64,000 nucleotides of DNA, taken from NCBI GenBank assembly GCA_007692495.1, contig REBZ01000106.1:124001-188000 (forward strand), in the 5' to 3' direction. This DNA is from Alkalicoccus sp. GTDB lineage: Bacteria > Bacillota > Bacilli > Bacillales > Salisediminibacteriaceae. Positions 18,458 to 27,018 of this stretch are shown piece after piece (position 1 is the first letter of the stretch; each line of letters begins with the position of its first letter). The notes under the pieces were generated by a model. That model was not told where the DNA came from. It was given only the letters and a program-made list of their open reading frames with translations, and did not search any database. A program made the position numbers and the translations under genes.

Positions 18458-18757
18458 TTACGTTCTTGAACTGGAGATTGTCATCGCATCCAGATTAAGC
18501 TTTGCTCCGGTCATCAGAAGAAAATCCAGTCCGACCACCCCATCTTCCTCGAGTTCATCGAGTTCAACAGAAAAACTGCTTACTTTTAATGGCCCGATGC
18601 TTACAGCATCCAGCACGTCGTGCGGGACTTTCTTTCGGTTAAAAACAGTGGAGCGTCTCCCGGTATCGATAAGAACTCGAAACGTTTCATACTCCCCGTG
18701 TATTTTAACTCTGGCTTCTGTATACAGACGTCCATCTTTTTTTTCAAGTGATTTCAT
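18458..18757 (-). CDS. Retropepsin-like aspartic protease domain protein
   Basis: The 99-residue product looks like a single retropepsin-type domain. It has the catalytic triad motif in VLIDTGRRSTVF and the later hydrophobic-Gly flap partner GVVGLDFLLMTGAKLNLDAMTI, as in bacterial DUF-type aspartyl proteases. Such domains work as dimers. I place the start at 18757, where GGGGGAG lies six to seven bases upstream; the track start is 37 codons too long. It has no signal peptide or membrane segment, so it is cytosolic. Activity is inferred from the DTG motif only. Confidence 0.68.
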   Translation of the reverse strand: MKSLEKKDGRLYTEARVKIHGEYETFRVLIDTGRRSTVFNRKKVPHDVLDAVSIGPLKVSSFSVELDELEEDGVVGLDFLLMTGAKLNLDAMTISSSRT

Positions 18758-18954
18758 TATGTACTCCCCCTTCAGGATAACATGCATAAGTACTGCTTTT
18801 CTGTCATTATACATAATTTTTCCTCTAAAAAACAGAGGGCCGAACTTTACAACCAGTAATTTCATCACAGCTTTCTGTCACTGTGCACGCCGGGCACTTT
18901 TTCTGTTCCGATGTAATCCGTTTGCTACATTCGAGCCTCCGGACCAGGTATCGT

Positions 18955-21102
18955 TTATGTCGGACGCGAAGAAAAGATAACTTTTTTATTTTCCCTGTCC
19001 CATGCCAGGGCTGCCTGAAACGTTTCTTCTCCTTTTTTAAAACCGTCGATTTTCTCAGTTTTTCCATCTTTAAGCAGCGCCTTCACCTGTTTTAAAGGAA
19101 TCTTTTTCCCGAGAATCGTTTTGGAAACAGTAAAACTGCAGGAAGTGCTCCTGTAGGCACTGCAGCCGTAAAAAACCCCCTTGTCGACTACATTTGAACT
19201 GCACAGTGGACACGGACCAGCGTTTACTGTACGTTTTTTCCCGCTCTTACTGTTTGTCTGCGCAGGAAGGGCTTCTTTATCCACTTTCCAATCTCCGGAT
19301 TCTTTTTGAGCTTCGTTAACGAGGTGGGAAGTCAGTTTTTTCACCTGTTCCAGAAAAGCACCGGCCCCTTTTTTTCCTTCCCCTATTTCAGCGAGGCGCT
19401 GCTCCCATTTTGCTGTCATCTCCGGGGACGCAAGGATAGTGCCGGATACAGCGAAATATAATGCTTCTCCTTTTTCTGTTGCAAAAACCATGTTTTTTGT
19501 AACCCGGATATATCCTCTTTCCTTTAACACTGTAATTATTCCTGCCCTCGTCGCTTCCGTACCAAGTCCCTCGGTTTCTTTCATCACCTGGGCCAGTTCG
19601 GGATCCAGCTGCCTGCCGCACGTTTTCATCAGCTGAATTAAGTCTCCTTCCGTAAATCTTTTCGGAGGCTTCGTTTTCTTTGAAAGTACCTCTGTCCCGG
19701 TTACTTTGGAAGGAAGACCTTTATAGAGATTGTGCAGCCCTTTTTCTGTCTTGTTATCCTCTGACGAAGGAATAATTTTTTTCCATCCTTCCTGCACCAT
19801 CCGGGAAGTTTTGGACCGGAACACCGCCCGCCCGTCCACAAGTGTTTCAACTGACAGATCTTCCATGATGCAGACTTTTTCATGAGCTGCCAGCAGCCGT
19901 TTAATAACAGCACTATATAATTTTTTTTCATCGTCAGCCAGTTTTTCCGGATCTTTAATTTCCTCTGTCGGAATAATCGCGTAGTGATCTTTCACTTTTC
20001 TGCTGTCTACATACCGCTTATTATTCAATACAGACTGCCCGTCGAGCGGGAAATACGATGCAAACGCAGAAATATTTTTCAAATTTGCGAGCATCGATGG
20101 AAACTGAGAGGCTTCTTCTTTCGTCACATGGGCTGAATCGGTACGAGGATACGTTATCAGTCCTTTCGTATAAAGCTTCTGAGCCGTATCCAGCGTTTTT
20201 TTAGGAGAAAATTTAAACGCTTTATTCGCATAGGACTGAAGCGTCGATAATGAAAACAGCTGCGGCGGTGGGATTTTTCTTTCTTTCGCCGTATAATTTG
20301 TCAATTCTGCCTGTTTATTTTCAGCAAAGGAAGCTATTTTTTCAGCAAGCTCACGGCTCCTGATTCTGGATTCTCCTTCGTCAGTCCATGTTCCTTTGTA
20401 CGTCCCATGTTCATGTGTAAACTCCGCTTCCACCTCCCAGTAAGGTTCCGGTTCGAACGCAGCAATGGTGTGCTCCCGTTCCACGACAAGGCACAGCGTC
20501 GGCGTCTGCACACGCCCTACAGAAAAAACATCCTGAACACCGTGCTGCTGCATAAGAAGGGTATACACTCTTGATGCGTTCATCCCTATAAGCCAGTCAG
20601 CATAGGCACGGCTGACTGCCTCTGTAAAAAGAGGTTCTGTTTCCCTTCCATCTTTTAACCCTGCAAATCCTTCCTGAACAGCCTGGGGAGTGAGGGAGGA
20701 AATCCATAGTCTGAATAAAGGTTTATGGACATTGATCTCTTTTAAAATCAGCCGGATAATCGCTTCTCCCTCTCTTTCGGCATCACCGGCGTGAACAATA
20801 CTTTTTATTTTTTCCTGCTTCGCAAACCGCTGAATAACACTAAATTCGCGTCTGCGCTTAACCCTGTATTCAAACTTTTCCGGTATCATGGGCAGACAGT
20901 CGAGTTTCCACCGCTTCCATTCTTTATTGTAACTTTCGGGAGGTACAGGTTCCAGCAGGTGACCAAGGGCCCACGTCATAACCGCACCACGAGGAAAAGC
21001 AGCACATGGCTCTATCGTGATATGATCTTTTTCTTTTTTAAAAGGAAAAGGAGCAGCCAGTTTTTTGGCCTGGTCCGGTTTCTCCGCTATAATAAGCTGC
21101 AT
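18955..21102 (-). CDS. topB: DNA topoisomerase III
   Basis: TopB is a type IA topoisomerase that passes single strands and helps resolve recombination and replication intermediates. The 715-residue product begins with the TOPRIM domain (MQLIIAEKPDQAKKLA and HAGDAEREGEAIIRLIL). It has the active-site tyrosine near residue 317 in GLITYPRTDSAHVT and the Arg of SVGRVQTPTL. It ends with a Cys-rich zinc ribbon (CPLCSSNV then GCSAYRSTSCSF). B. subtilis TopB is of similar length. I place the start at the ATG at 21102, with AAAGGAG about ten bases upstream; the track start adds 40 unrelated residues. Confidence 0.94.
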   Translation of the reverse strand: MQLIIAEKPDQAKKLAAPFPFKKEKDHITIEPCAAFPRGAVMTWALGHLLEPVPPESYNKEWKRWKLDCLPMIPEKFEYRVKRRREFSVIQRFAKQEKIKSIVHAGDAEREGEAIIRLILKEINVHKPLFRLWISSLTPQAVQEGFAGLKDGRETEPLFTEAVSRAYADWLIGMNASRVYTLLMQQHGVQDVFSVGRVQTPTLCLVVEREHTIAAFEPEPYWEVEAEFTHEHGTYKGTWTDEGESRIRSRELAEKIASFAENKQAELTNYTAKERKIPPPQLFSLSTLQSYANKAFKFSPKKTLDTAQKLYTKGLITYPRTDSAHVTKEEASQFPSMLANLKNISAFASYFPLDGQSVLNNKRYVDSRKVKDHYAIIPTEEIKDPEKLADDEKKLYSAVIKRLLAAHEKVCIMEDLSVETLVDGRAVFRSKTSRMVQEGWKKIIPSSEDNKTEKGLHNLYKGLPSKVTGTEVLSKKTKPPKRFTEGDLIQLMKTCGRQLDPELAQVMKETEGLGTEATRAGIITVLKERGYIRVTKNMVFATEKGEALYFAVSGTILASPEMTAKWEQRLAEIGEGKKGAGAFLEQVKKLTSHLVNEAQKESGDWKVDKEALPAQTNSKSGKKRTVNAGPCPLCSSNVVDKGVFYGCSAYRSTSCSFTVSKTILGKKIPLKQVKALLKDGKTEKIDGFKKGEETFQAALAWDRENKKVIFSSRPT

Positions 21103-21301
21103 TGTACGCAGTCTCCTTTCAGGTGGAAGAACGTTTGTTTCCATCCCCTTTATTTTATAACCATCGGCTCTCCAGTGCAATAAGAAGGGGGCATCATATG
21201 AACTATTGTGCCAGCTTACCATCTGGGCACCTTTATTAACAAAAAGTCTTACCTTACTCCCCCAAGAGAAAGACTGATTTTCACCGATTTTTAATCATGA
21301 A

Positions 21302-21331
21302 GAAGCTGCCCGCTCCACCTGCGGACAGCTT
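21302..21331 (-). terminator. Possible terminator after cvfB
   Basis: GAAGCTGCCCGC and GCGGACAGCTTC form a 12-base-pair stem with one mismatch, 60 bases past the cvfB stop. No good T tract follows on either strand, so the hairpin may have another role. Confidence 0.4.
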
Positions 21332-21390
21332 CTTGAAAATCAGATATATGGCATATCTTAATGCTCTGCCGTAGAGAGCAGCACCTTACT

Positions 21391-22251
21391 CTATTCTTCT
21401 TTTTCTACTAAATACGTGCGACCGGGTTCCTGCCTGATCATTTTTTCCTTCATTAATTTTCCAAGCGCCCGCTTGAATGCGGCTTTGCTTAACCCGAAGG
21501 CAGCCTGTATTTCTTCCGGTGTGGACTTGTCAGTAAAAGGCATGGCTCCGCCCCTTTCCTGGAGCACCTGAAGTACTTTGTCAGCGTCTTTCCCCTGCGC
21601 TACCACTCTTTCATCCCGCAGCGTGACATTTATTGTTCCGTCTTCTTTCACATCGATAACTCTTCCTTCAATCAGTTGACCGAGACGCGGCAGAAAATCC
21701 GCTTCACTTTCGTGGATAAAACCGCGGATTCCGTCTTCCGTAATTAAAGCCGTGCCGCCCTCCTTATGACTGTACACATTCCCTTTTACTGTTTCCCCGT
21801 ATAGACTTCTGTCTGCCTGTTCTTTTTCTTCCGCGATAACTGTTTCCCGAACAGGTACAGCTTTCAGCCGCCCTTTACGGTCGTGATCAAGCGTTACGAA
21901 CAACCGGTCTCCTCTTATCGGCCACAAGTCCCTGTTTTCAGGAAGGTCGTCTTTTGAAACGAGGATATCTTTTGGAAGACCGATATCCACAAACACCCCT
22001 GCGTCAATACCCGAAACAACATACACCCACCCGTAGGATGAAACTGTCACATCCGGAAGAGCTGCTGAAGCAGTGAGTTTGCCCTGTTTGTCCTCATAAA
22101 TAAAAACATCAGCCGTCTTCCCGGGGGCTTCTTCCACGTCCTCTGCCGGCAGGAGTATATGCTCTCCTTTATGTTCCAGTATGATTCCTTTTCTAGTCTG
22201 TTTAAAAAAATTGGCCGTAACAATCTGTCCGCTGATAGGTGTCTGATCCAT
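21391..22251 (-). CDS. cvfB: CvfB-type S1 RNA-binding protein
   Basis: The 286-residue protein matches CvfB (YitL), which in staphylococci binds RNA and affects virulence and stress gene expression. It has S1-type barrels: the first ends with VYVVSGIDAGVFVDIGLPKDILVSKDDLP, another contains ALITEDGIRGFIHESEADFLPRLGQLIEGRVIDVKEDG with the usual LRDER close. A winged-helix domain follows near residue 225 (TPEEIQAAFGLSKAAFKRALGKLMKEKMI). Length and domain order agree with the family. It is a single-gene unit between ilvA and topB. Confidence 0.9.
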   Translation of the reverse strand: MDQTPISGQIVTANFFKQTRKGIILEHKGEHILLPAEDVEEAPGKTADVFIYEDKQGKLTASAALPDVTVSSYGWVYVVSGIDAGVFVDIGLPKDILVSKDDLPENRDLWPIRGDRLFVTLDHDRKGRLKAVPVRETVIAEEKEQADRSLYGETVKGNVYSHKEGGTALITEDGIRGFIHESEADFLPRLGQLIEGRVIDVKEDGTINVTLRDERVVAQGKDADKVLQVLQERGGAMPFTDKSTPEEIQAAFGLSKAAFKRALGKLMKEKMIRQEPGRTYLVEKEE

Positions 22252-22390
22252 AATGTTTTCCTCCTGTGATTACCTGCTCCTGCGTTTATAAAACATGCAC
22301 TGAGCTCATCGCTCTGTGCTCAAGCAGTATTGTAAATAAATTTAAAAAACCCTACCAATGAATATATCACTGATAAGGCCCGGATTGAAA

Positions 22391-23653
22391 TTAAATAAGC
22401 AGATTAAAAAGATCTTCATCTTTATTAATTTCTATATAAGCAAAACCTTTTTTGTCCATTCTGTCAATAAGCGCGTGATAGTCCTCCCGGTATTTCAGCT
22501 CAATTCCGCAAAGTACCGGTCCTTTATCCCGATTATTTTTTTTCGTATACTCGAATCTCGTAATATCATCATCCGGTCCAAGAACTTCGATTAAAAATTC
22601 CCGAAGTGCTCCGGCCCTCTGTGGGAAATTGACTATGAAATAATGTTTCAGTCCCTGGTATATCATCGACCGCTCCTTTACTTCCTGCATCCGGTCAATG
22701 TCATTGTTTCCACCACTGACTACGCACACCACCGTCTTCCCCTTAATCTGATCTTTGTAATCATCAAGGGCGGCTACTGAAAGGGCTCCTGCCGGTTCAG
22801 CGACGATCGCATTTTCGTTATAAAGGTTCAGCATTGTAGAGCAGAGATGCCCCTCATCCATCAGCACGATATCATCGACAACGTTTTTGGCTATCTCATA
22901 ACTCGTATACCCGACTTTTTTCACTGCCGCTCCGTCGACAAATTTGTTGATTTTCGGCAGGGAGGTTACTTCCCCGTGATCGAAAGAAGTCTTCATTCCG
23001 GGAGCTCCTGCCGGTTCTACTCCAATCATTTTTGTCGAGGGAGAAATTTCTTTAAAATAGGAACCGACCCCGGAGATGAGGCCGCCGCCTCCGATACTCA
23101 TAAAGACGTGGGATACCGGTACGTCAATGTCCTCCAGTATTTCCATTCCTACGGTCCCCTGCCCGGCGATCGTCCGGACATCGTCGAACGGGTGAATGAA
23201 TGTCATTCCTTCCTCATTACAGAGTGCCATTGCTTCATGGAACGCATCATCAAAAGTATCACCTGTTAAAACAACTTCTACAAAAGGCTCTCCGAAAAAC
23301 TCCACCCGGGACACTTTTTGACGGGGAGTCGTCGAAGGCATGTATATTCTTCCACGGACGCCGAGTGCTTTGCAGGAATAGGCGACTCCCTGAGCATGAT
23401 TACCGGCACTAGCACATACAACACCTTTCTGGAGATCCTGTTCGGAAAGTCCCTGCATCAGATTGTATGCCCCTCGAAGCTTGAATGAACGCACCACTTG
23501 AAGATCCTCCCGCTTCAAATAAACGTCCGCTCCATACTTTTCTGACAAGATGGCATCCTTCTGAAGCGGTGTTTTAACGACGACATCTTTCAAAGCCTGG
23601 TGGGCAAGCAGAATGTCTTTTACCTGAACTCCTTGCTTTGTTGTCTCTTCCAT
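22391..23653 (-). CDS. ilvA: Threonine ammonia-lyase (threonine deaminase), biosynthetic
   Basis: IlvA converts L-threonine to 2-oxobutanoate and ammonia, the first step towards isoleucine. The 420-residue product has the PLP lysine in RSFKLRGAYN near residue 58, SAGNHAQGVAY after it, the phosphate-binding loop GGGGLISGVG and the VVSGGNND segment. A single short ACT-like regulatory domain fills the last 80 residues, as in the Bacillus enzyme rather than the longer E. coli one. The ATG at 23653 has GGAG nine bases upstream; the track start (TTG, two codons earlier) is less likely. The gene is not in an ilv-leu cluster here. Confidence 0.93.
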   Translation of the reverse strand: MEETTKQGVQVKDILLAHQALKDVVVKTPLQKDAILSEKYGADVYLKREDLQVVRSFKLRGAYNLMQGLSEQDLQKGVVCASAGNHAQGVAYSCKALGVRGRIYMPSTTPRQKVSRVEFFGEPFVEVVLTGDTFDDAFHEAMALCNEEGMTFIHPFDDVRTIAGQGTVGMEILEDIDVPVSHVFMSIGGGGLISGVGSYFKEISPSTKMIGVEPAGAPGMKTSFDHGEVTSLPKINKFVDGAAVKKVGYTSYEIAKNVVDDIVLMDEGHLCSTMLNLYNENAIVAEPAGALSVAALDDYKDQIKGKTVVCVVSGGNNDIDRMQEVKERSMIYQGLKHYFIVNFPQRAGALREFLIEVLGPDDDITRFEYTKKNNRDKGPVLCGIELKYREDYHALIDRMDKKGFAYIEINKDEDLFNLLI

Positions 23654-23742
23654 CTGCAAAATCTCCTCTTATTTCGAATATTATGACTAATAGTAACACA
23701 GGTTGCACGGCCTGAAAACAGCGGATAATCAACATTCTATAT

Positions 23743-23756
23743 TGTAAGCGCTCTTA
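23743..23756 (-). promoter_or_regulatory. Possible CcpA (cre) site upstream of ilvA
   Basis: TGTAAGCGCTCTTA lies about 90 bases before ilvA and agrees with the cre consensus except near its last bases. A single near-match like this is weak evidence. Confidence 0.3.
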
Positions 23757-23809
23757 TTTGATTAACAAAAGAATCCTCATCCAATTATTTCTATATATAC
23801 TACTGAAAA

Positions 23810-23850
23810 AAAAGACACAGACCCCTTAATAAAGGGTTCCGTGTCTTTTC
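23810..23850 (-). terminator. Terminator overlapping the end of the exonuclease gene
   Basis: AAAAGACAC...GTGTCTTTT with an inner ACCCCTT/AAAGGGT stem forms a long hairpin that includes the exonuclease stop codon. It is followed by a T run on the minus strand. It ends the Amt-nucleotidyltransferase-exonuclease operon. Confidence 0.85.
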
Positions 23851-24545
23851 TGGGCAAGCTTCGTATACACATCTTTCAATGAAAGACAATTTTCCTCCTC
23901 AAATTTTTCAGTGCACGTTTTCCATAATTCCGCTGCAGCTTTCGCATCTTCCAGTGCATGATGTCTTTCTGCCAGCGGAATGTTAAAGTGTCCACAGCAT
24001 TCCTCCAGCGTATACAGCGGTTTATCGGGGGACAAAAGAGCTGCCATATAGGATGTATCAAGAAGACGGTAATTGAATTTCATCCGGAACAGATCCCACA
24101 GAATCTTTTCCATAAAACGGCGTTCATGAGAGGCATGGTGTGCCGCCAGCGTGCGGCCTTCGATAAAATATAAAAAGTCCTTCACTACGTGTTCTGCGGA
24201 AGGTGCCTCCTTCAGCTGTTCTCCGGTTATCCCTGTCAGTTCCGTAATATGTTCGGGGGGAGTTTTATCGGAATAAATTAAGGAATAAAACTCTTCTGTT
24301 TTACCACGGTTAATAGTCACAGCTCCAATGGATAAAATTATGTCTCCTTTTCCAGGAGAAAAACCTGTAGTTTCCAAATCGAAAGCTGCAACCGGAAGAT
24401 CCGTGAGAGGAAGGGTAAGATGCTCCATCTGTTTCCGGTCACGCTGAAGCCTTCTTGCATAGGCGATCGCTTCAGCATCTCTCCTTCCTTTTGCCGGGTA
24501 GGTGCTTCCCCCAAGCTGCTGTTTCCATAGATCGATCATTCTCAT
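23826..24545 (-). CDS. DnaQ-type 3'-5' exonuclease (DEDDh)
   Basis: This 239-residue protein has a DEDDh exonuclease domain: FDLETTGFSPGKGDII (first Asp and Glu), AHHASHERRFME (Asp/His region) and HHALEDAKAAAELW (the H-x4-D motif). A short basic N-terminal segment of about 45 residues precedes it. Similar domains proofread DNA or trim RNA. Its ATG overlaps the stop of the DUF294 gene upstream (ATGA), so the two are translationally coupled and likely work together. In other bacteria DUF294 proteins and such exonucleases are also found linked or fused (family knowledge). Its substrate is unknown. Confidence 0.88.
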   Translation of the reverse strand: MRMIDLWKQQLGGSTYPAKGRRDAEAIAYARRLQRDRKQMEHLTLPLTDLPVAAFDLETTGFSPGKGDIILSIGAVTINRGKTEEFYSLIYSDKTPPEHITELTGITGEQLKEAPSAEHVVKDFLYFIEGRTLAAHHASHERRFMEKILWDLFRMKFNYRLLDTSYMAALLSPDKPLYTLEECCGHFNIPLAERHHALEDAKAAAELWKTCTEKFEEENCLSLKDVYTKLAQKRHGTLY

Positions 24546-25483
24546 TGCCGTCTCTTCCTTTCCAGATGTTCATAATAAGAATGGATGTTTTCCATCAGCC
24601 GTCTCCCTTCATTCATCCACTCCTTGACCTTTCGTTTCTCTTTGCGGTCCAGCGACGGGGCGTGAACGAGATGAACACCTTCGTAAAATTCTTTCGTTCT
24701 GCATTTCTCATGACGGAATGCCAGAGCGTCTCGAAAAGAAGGAGCGGCAGGCTGCATATAGGGGAATGTATACCCGAGCTCCTCCATGCGCTCCAGCGTA
24801 CTGACAGCAGTAATTTTCTCCATGACCGCTCCTGTTCTCGCACTGTTTACGTAAGGGAAAAGCACCGTCTCTTTAAAGTCGAAATACCCGTGCTGATCAG
24901 TAAGAATCTGACCAAAAATATTTTTTCTGCGCATCCGGAAAGAAGTGTTGGAAAGAATTCGTTCCCTTGTTTCGGGTTCTTCACAAAGCAGCTGGAATAA
25001 AGCCTCTTTGATTTCACGGATCCCCTGACCACTTCCAGTAAGCGGACGGGCATCAAATAAAATAAGAGCATGACGTACTCCTTCCCACGTCCCTTCCCTG
25101 ACCCAGTCAATCACCTGCTCCTTCATGCTGTCCACTGTTCTGCACCACCTCGGTTCCGAAGCCATGACACGTCCCTCACACAGGCTGTATCCTTTGTCCG
25201 TAAGGCCATCTGTAATCCTCCGGCCAAGCTCAAGAAAATACTTTGCATCTTTCTCCGTCCCCTCGTGCAGAAGCGCATGATCCTGATCACTGAGAACGCT
25301 CTGCTCCCTCCGCCCGGCACTACCCATAAGAAGAAAAGAAAAGCGGGCGGGCAGAAGCCCATACCCGCTTTCCATACTGACTGTGGCAGCTTTTACTACA
25401 CTGCGCATTACTTCGTCGTGCCTCTCATTTAACTCCCGGACTGTCTGGAAATCCTCCTTTATATTTTTTTCGGCTGTTATCAT
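24542..25483 (-). CDS. DUF294 (GlnD-like) nucleotidyltransferase
   Basis: The 313-residue protein carries the DUF294 putative nucleotidyltransferase signature LLMGSAGRREQSVLSDQDHALL (GS...D-x-D) near residue 50, and the matching C-terminal substrate-binding helical domain. GlnD-type enzymes with the same core add UMP to PII proteins in the nitrogen response. This protein lacks the CBS and cNMP domains often fused to DUF294. It sits between an ammonium transporter and an exonuclease, with its start overlapping the transporter stop (ATGA) and its stop overlapping the exonuclease start. No PII gene is seen nearby. A role in nitrogen signalling is an inference from context. Confidence 0.82.
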   Translation of the reverse strand: MITAEKNIKEDFQTVRELNERHDEVMRSVVKAATVSMESGYGLLPARFSFLLMGSAGRREQSVLSDQDHALLHEGTEKDAKYFLELGRRITDGLTDKGYSLCEGRVMASEPRWCRTVDSMKEQVIDWVREGTWEGVRHALILFDARPLTGSGQGIREIKEALFQLLCEEPETRERILSNTSFRMRRKNIFGQILTDQHGYFDFKETVLFPYVNSARTGAVMEKITAVSTLERMEELGYTFPYMQPAAPSFRDALAFRHEKCRTKEFYEGVHLVHAPSLDRKEKRKVKEWMNEGRRLMENIHSYYEHLERKRRQ

Positions 25484-26757
25484 GCGCCGTGCTTCTCTCT
25501 TGATGCTGTTTTTTCCGCAAGGTTCTCCGGATAGCCATAGCTTCCGTGTTCACTCATATCCAGCCCAATAAGTTCTTCTTCCTCCGATACTCTGATGCCT
25601 CCAAGTACTTTATCCAGCACTTTAAGAATGACAAACGATACTGCAAAGGCGTAAAGAGCGGAAACCGCAACCCCTGTAAACTGAACACCGAGCTGTGTAA
25701 CACCTCCACCGTAGAATAATCCAGGAAGACCCCCGTTCATTTCGGCCAGTGCCGGTGTAGCAAAAAAACCTGTCGAAAGGGTGCCCCAGATACCGGCCAC
25801 CCCGTGGACCGACAAAGCAAAAATCGGATCATCTATGCGCTGCTTCTGGAAAAATACCATACTGAAATGAACAATCAGTCCGGCTGCCGCCCCGATCACT
25901 ACTGCGGCCCAGGGAGCTACAAAAGCTGTTGAAGCTGTAATAGCAACGAGACCGGCCAGCGCACCGTTCAGCATAGTAGGAATATCATTTTTTCCGGTAA
26001 CAGCCGATACTACCACCATAGCTGATACAGCACCTGCCGCTGCAGCAAGCTGTGTTGTCAGGGCTACGTAACCGAAAAATGCCCCTTCTGCTCCAAGTGT
26101 AGAACCACCGTTAAATCCAAACCAGCCCACCCAGAGAATCAGTACACCAAGAGCTGTATAAACCTGGTTATGTCCCGCTAGATCATTCGAAGTACCGTCC
26201 TTATTAAACTTTCCAATTCTCGGTTTTAATATAATAGTTGCAGCCAGTGCTGCCATCGCACCAGTGAGGTGGACAACAGTAGAACCGGCAAAATCCTGTT
26301 TACCGAGTCCGGCGAGCCAGCCGTCCCCCCAGATCCAGTGTGCTACTACCGGATAGATAACAGCAGAAAATGCAACAGCAAAAATAATATAAACAGATAA
26401 TTTCGCTCTTTCAGCAAACCCGCCGAAAGCAATAGTCAGTGCAATTGCTGCAAATGCCAGCTGGAAAATAAAGTCGACTGATCCGGCGAGCCCGTCTACT
26501 GCAGAAGTGAAATCCCCATAGAAAAAGTCCGATAAGCCGATAAAGAGATTACCTTCCCCGTATATAAATCCGTACCCGACAGCCCAGAACACAAGGGAAG
26601 CTATCCCTACCGTGAAAATTGTTTTCCCGGCAATGTGTCCGGCATTTTTCATCCGGGTAGACCCTGCTTCAAGAAGAATAAACCCTCCCTGCATAAGCAG
26701 TACTAGAATAAAAGCTACAATGACCCAGACGTTGTTCAGTAAAAACATGTCTTCCAT
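25480..26757 (-). CDS. amt: Ammonium transporter
   Basis: The protein of about 425 residues is an Amt/NrgA-type ammonium channel with 11 membrane segments. Recognisable parts are the N-terminal VIVAFILVLLMQGGFILLEAG, the first pore histidine in STVVHLTGAMAAL, the second in SVHGVAGIWGTLSTG, and DDPIFALS before it. The C-terminal tail is short and acidic. I start it at the ATG at 26757, with AAGGGGG upstream; the track start adds 29 unsupported residues. A probable TnrA site and promoter lie upstream. In B. subtilis nrgA is followed by the PII gene nrgB, but here a GlnD-like gene follows instead. Confidence 0.93.
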   Translation of the reverse strand: MEDMFLLNNVWVIVAFILVLLMQGGFILLEAGSTRMKNAGHIAGKTIFTVGIASLVFWAVGYGFIYGEGNLFIGLSDFFYGDFTSAVDGLAGSVDFIFQLAFAAIALTIAFGGFAERAKLSVYIIFAVAFSAVIYPVVAHWIWGDGWLAGLGKQDFAGSTVVHLTGAMAALAATIILKPRIGKFNKDGTSNDLAGHNQVYTALGVLILWVGWFGFNGGSTLGAEGAFFGYVALTTQLAAAAGAVSAMVVVSAVTGKNDIPTMLNGALAGLVAITASTAFVAPWAAVVIGAAAGLIVHFSMVFFQKQRIDDPIFALSVHGVAGIWGTLSTGFFATPALAEMNGGLPGLFYGGGVTQLGVQFTGVAVSALYAFAVSFVILKVLDKVLGGIRVSEEEELIGLDMSEHGSYGYPENLAEKTASREKHGA

Positions 26758-26818
26758 GTTTTTATTCCCCCTTTTTTTGTTATGGCTGTCAGCAAATGTA
26801 CCAGCAGCTATGAACCTT

Positions 26819-26846
26819 AGTATACCGGCGGAAATTTCTGGCACAA
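26819..26846 (-). promoter_or_regulatory. Candidate promoter of the amt operon
   Basis: On the minus strand TTGTGC (26841-26846) is 16 bases from TATACT (26819-26824). A transcript would start near 26812. Confidence 0.55.
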
Positions 26847-26852
26847 CGAATT

Positions 26853-26869
26853 TGTCAGAAAATTTAACG
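26853..26869 (-). promoter_or_regulatory. TnrA/GlnR-type box upstream of amt
   Basis: TGTCAGAAAATTTAACG, written on the plus strand, matches the TnrA/GlnR consensus TGTNANAWWWTNTNACA at all but the last position; the motif is near-palindromic. It is centred about 49 bases upstream of the inferred transcript start, which is the spacing known for TnrA-activated promoters such as nrgA. Nitrogen-limitation control of the operon is therefore likely. Confidence 0.62.
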
Positions 26870-26951
26870 GACTATTTTCCGTACAATGGACTTATAAATC
26901 ACCTTAAATATAAAGATTTTCGCTTAAAATCTCGCTTTTTACCACGAAAAA

Positions 26952-26984
26952 AAGAAGCTTTTTTACGATAGAAAAAAGCTTCTT
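26952..26984 (-). terminator. Terminator of the EamA transporter gene
   Basis: AAGAAGCTTTTTT and AAAAAAGCTTCTT form a perfect 13-base-pair stem. The minus strand continues with TTTTCGTGG. Confidence 0.8.
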
Positions 26985-27018
26985 CCAAGTATAAATTGAA
27001 TATTCAACGGTCGCTGAA

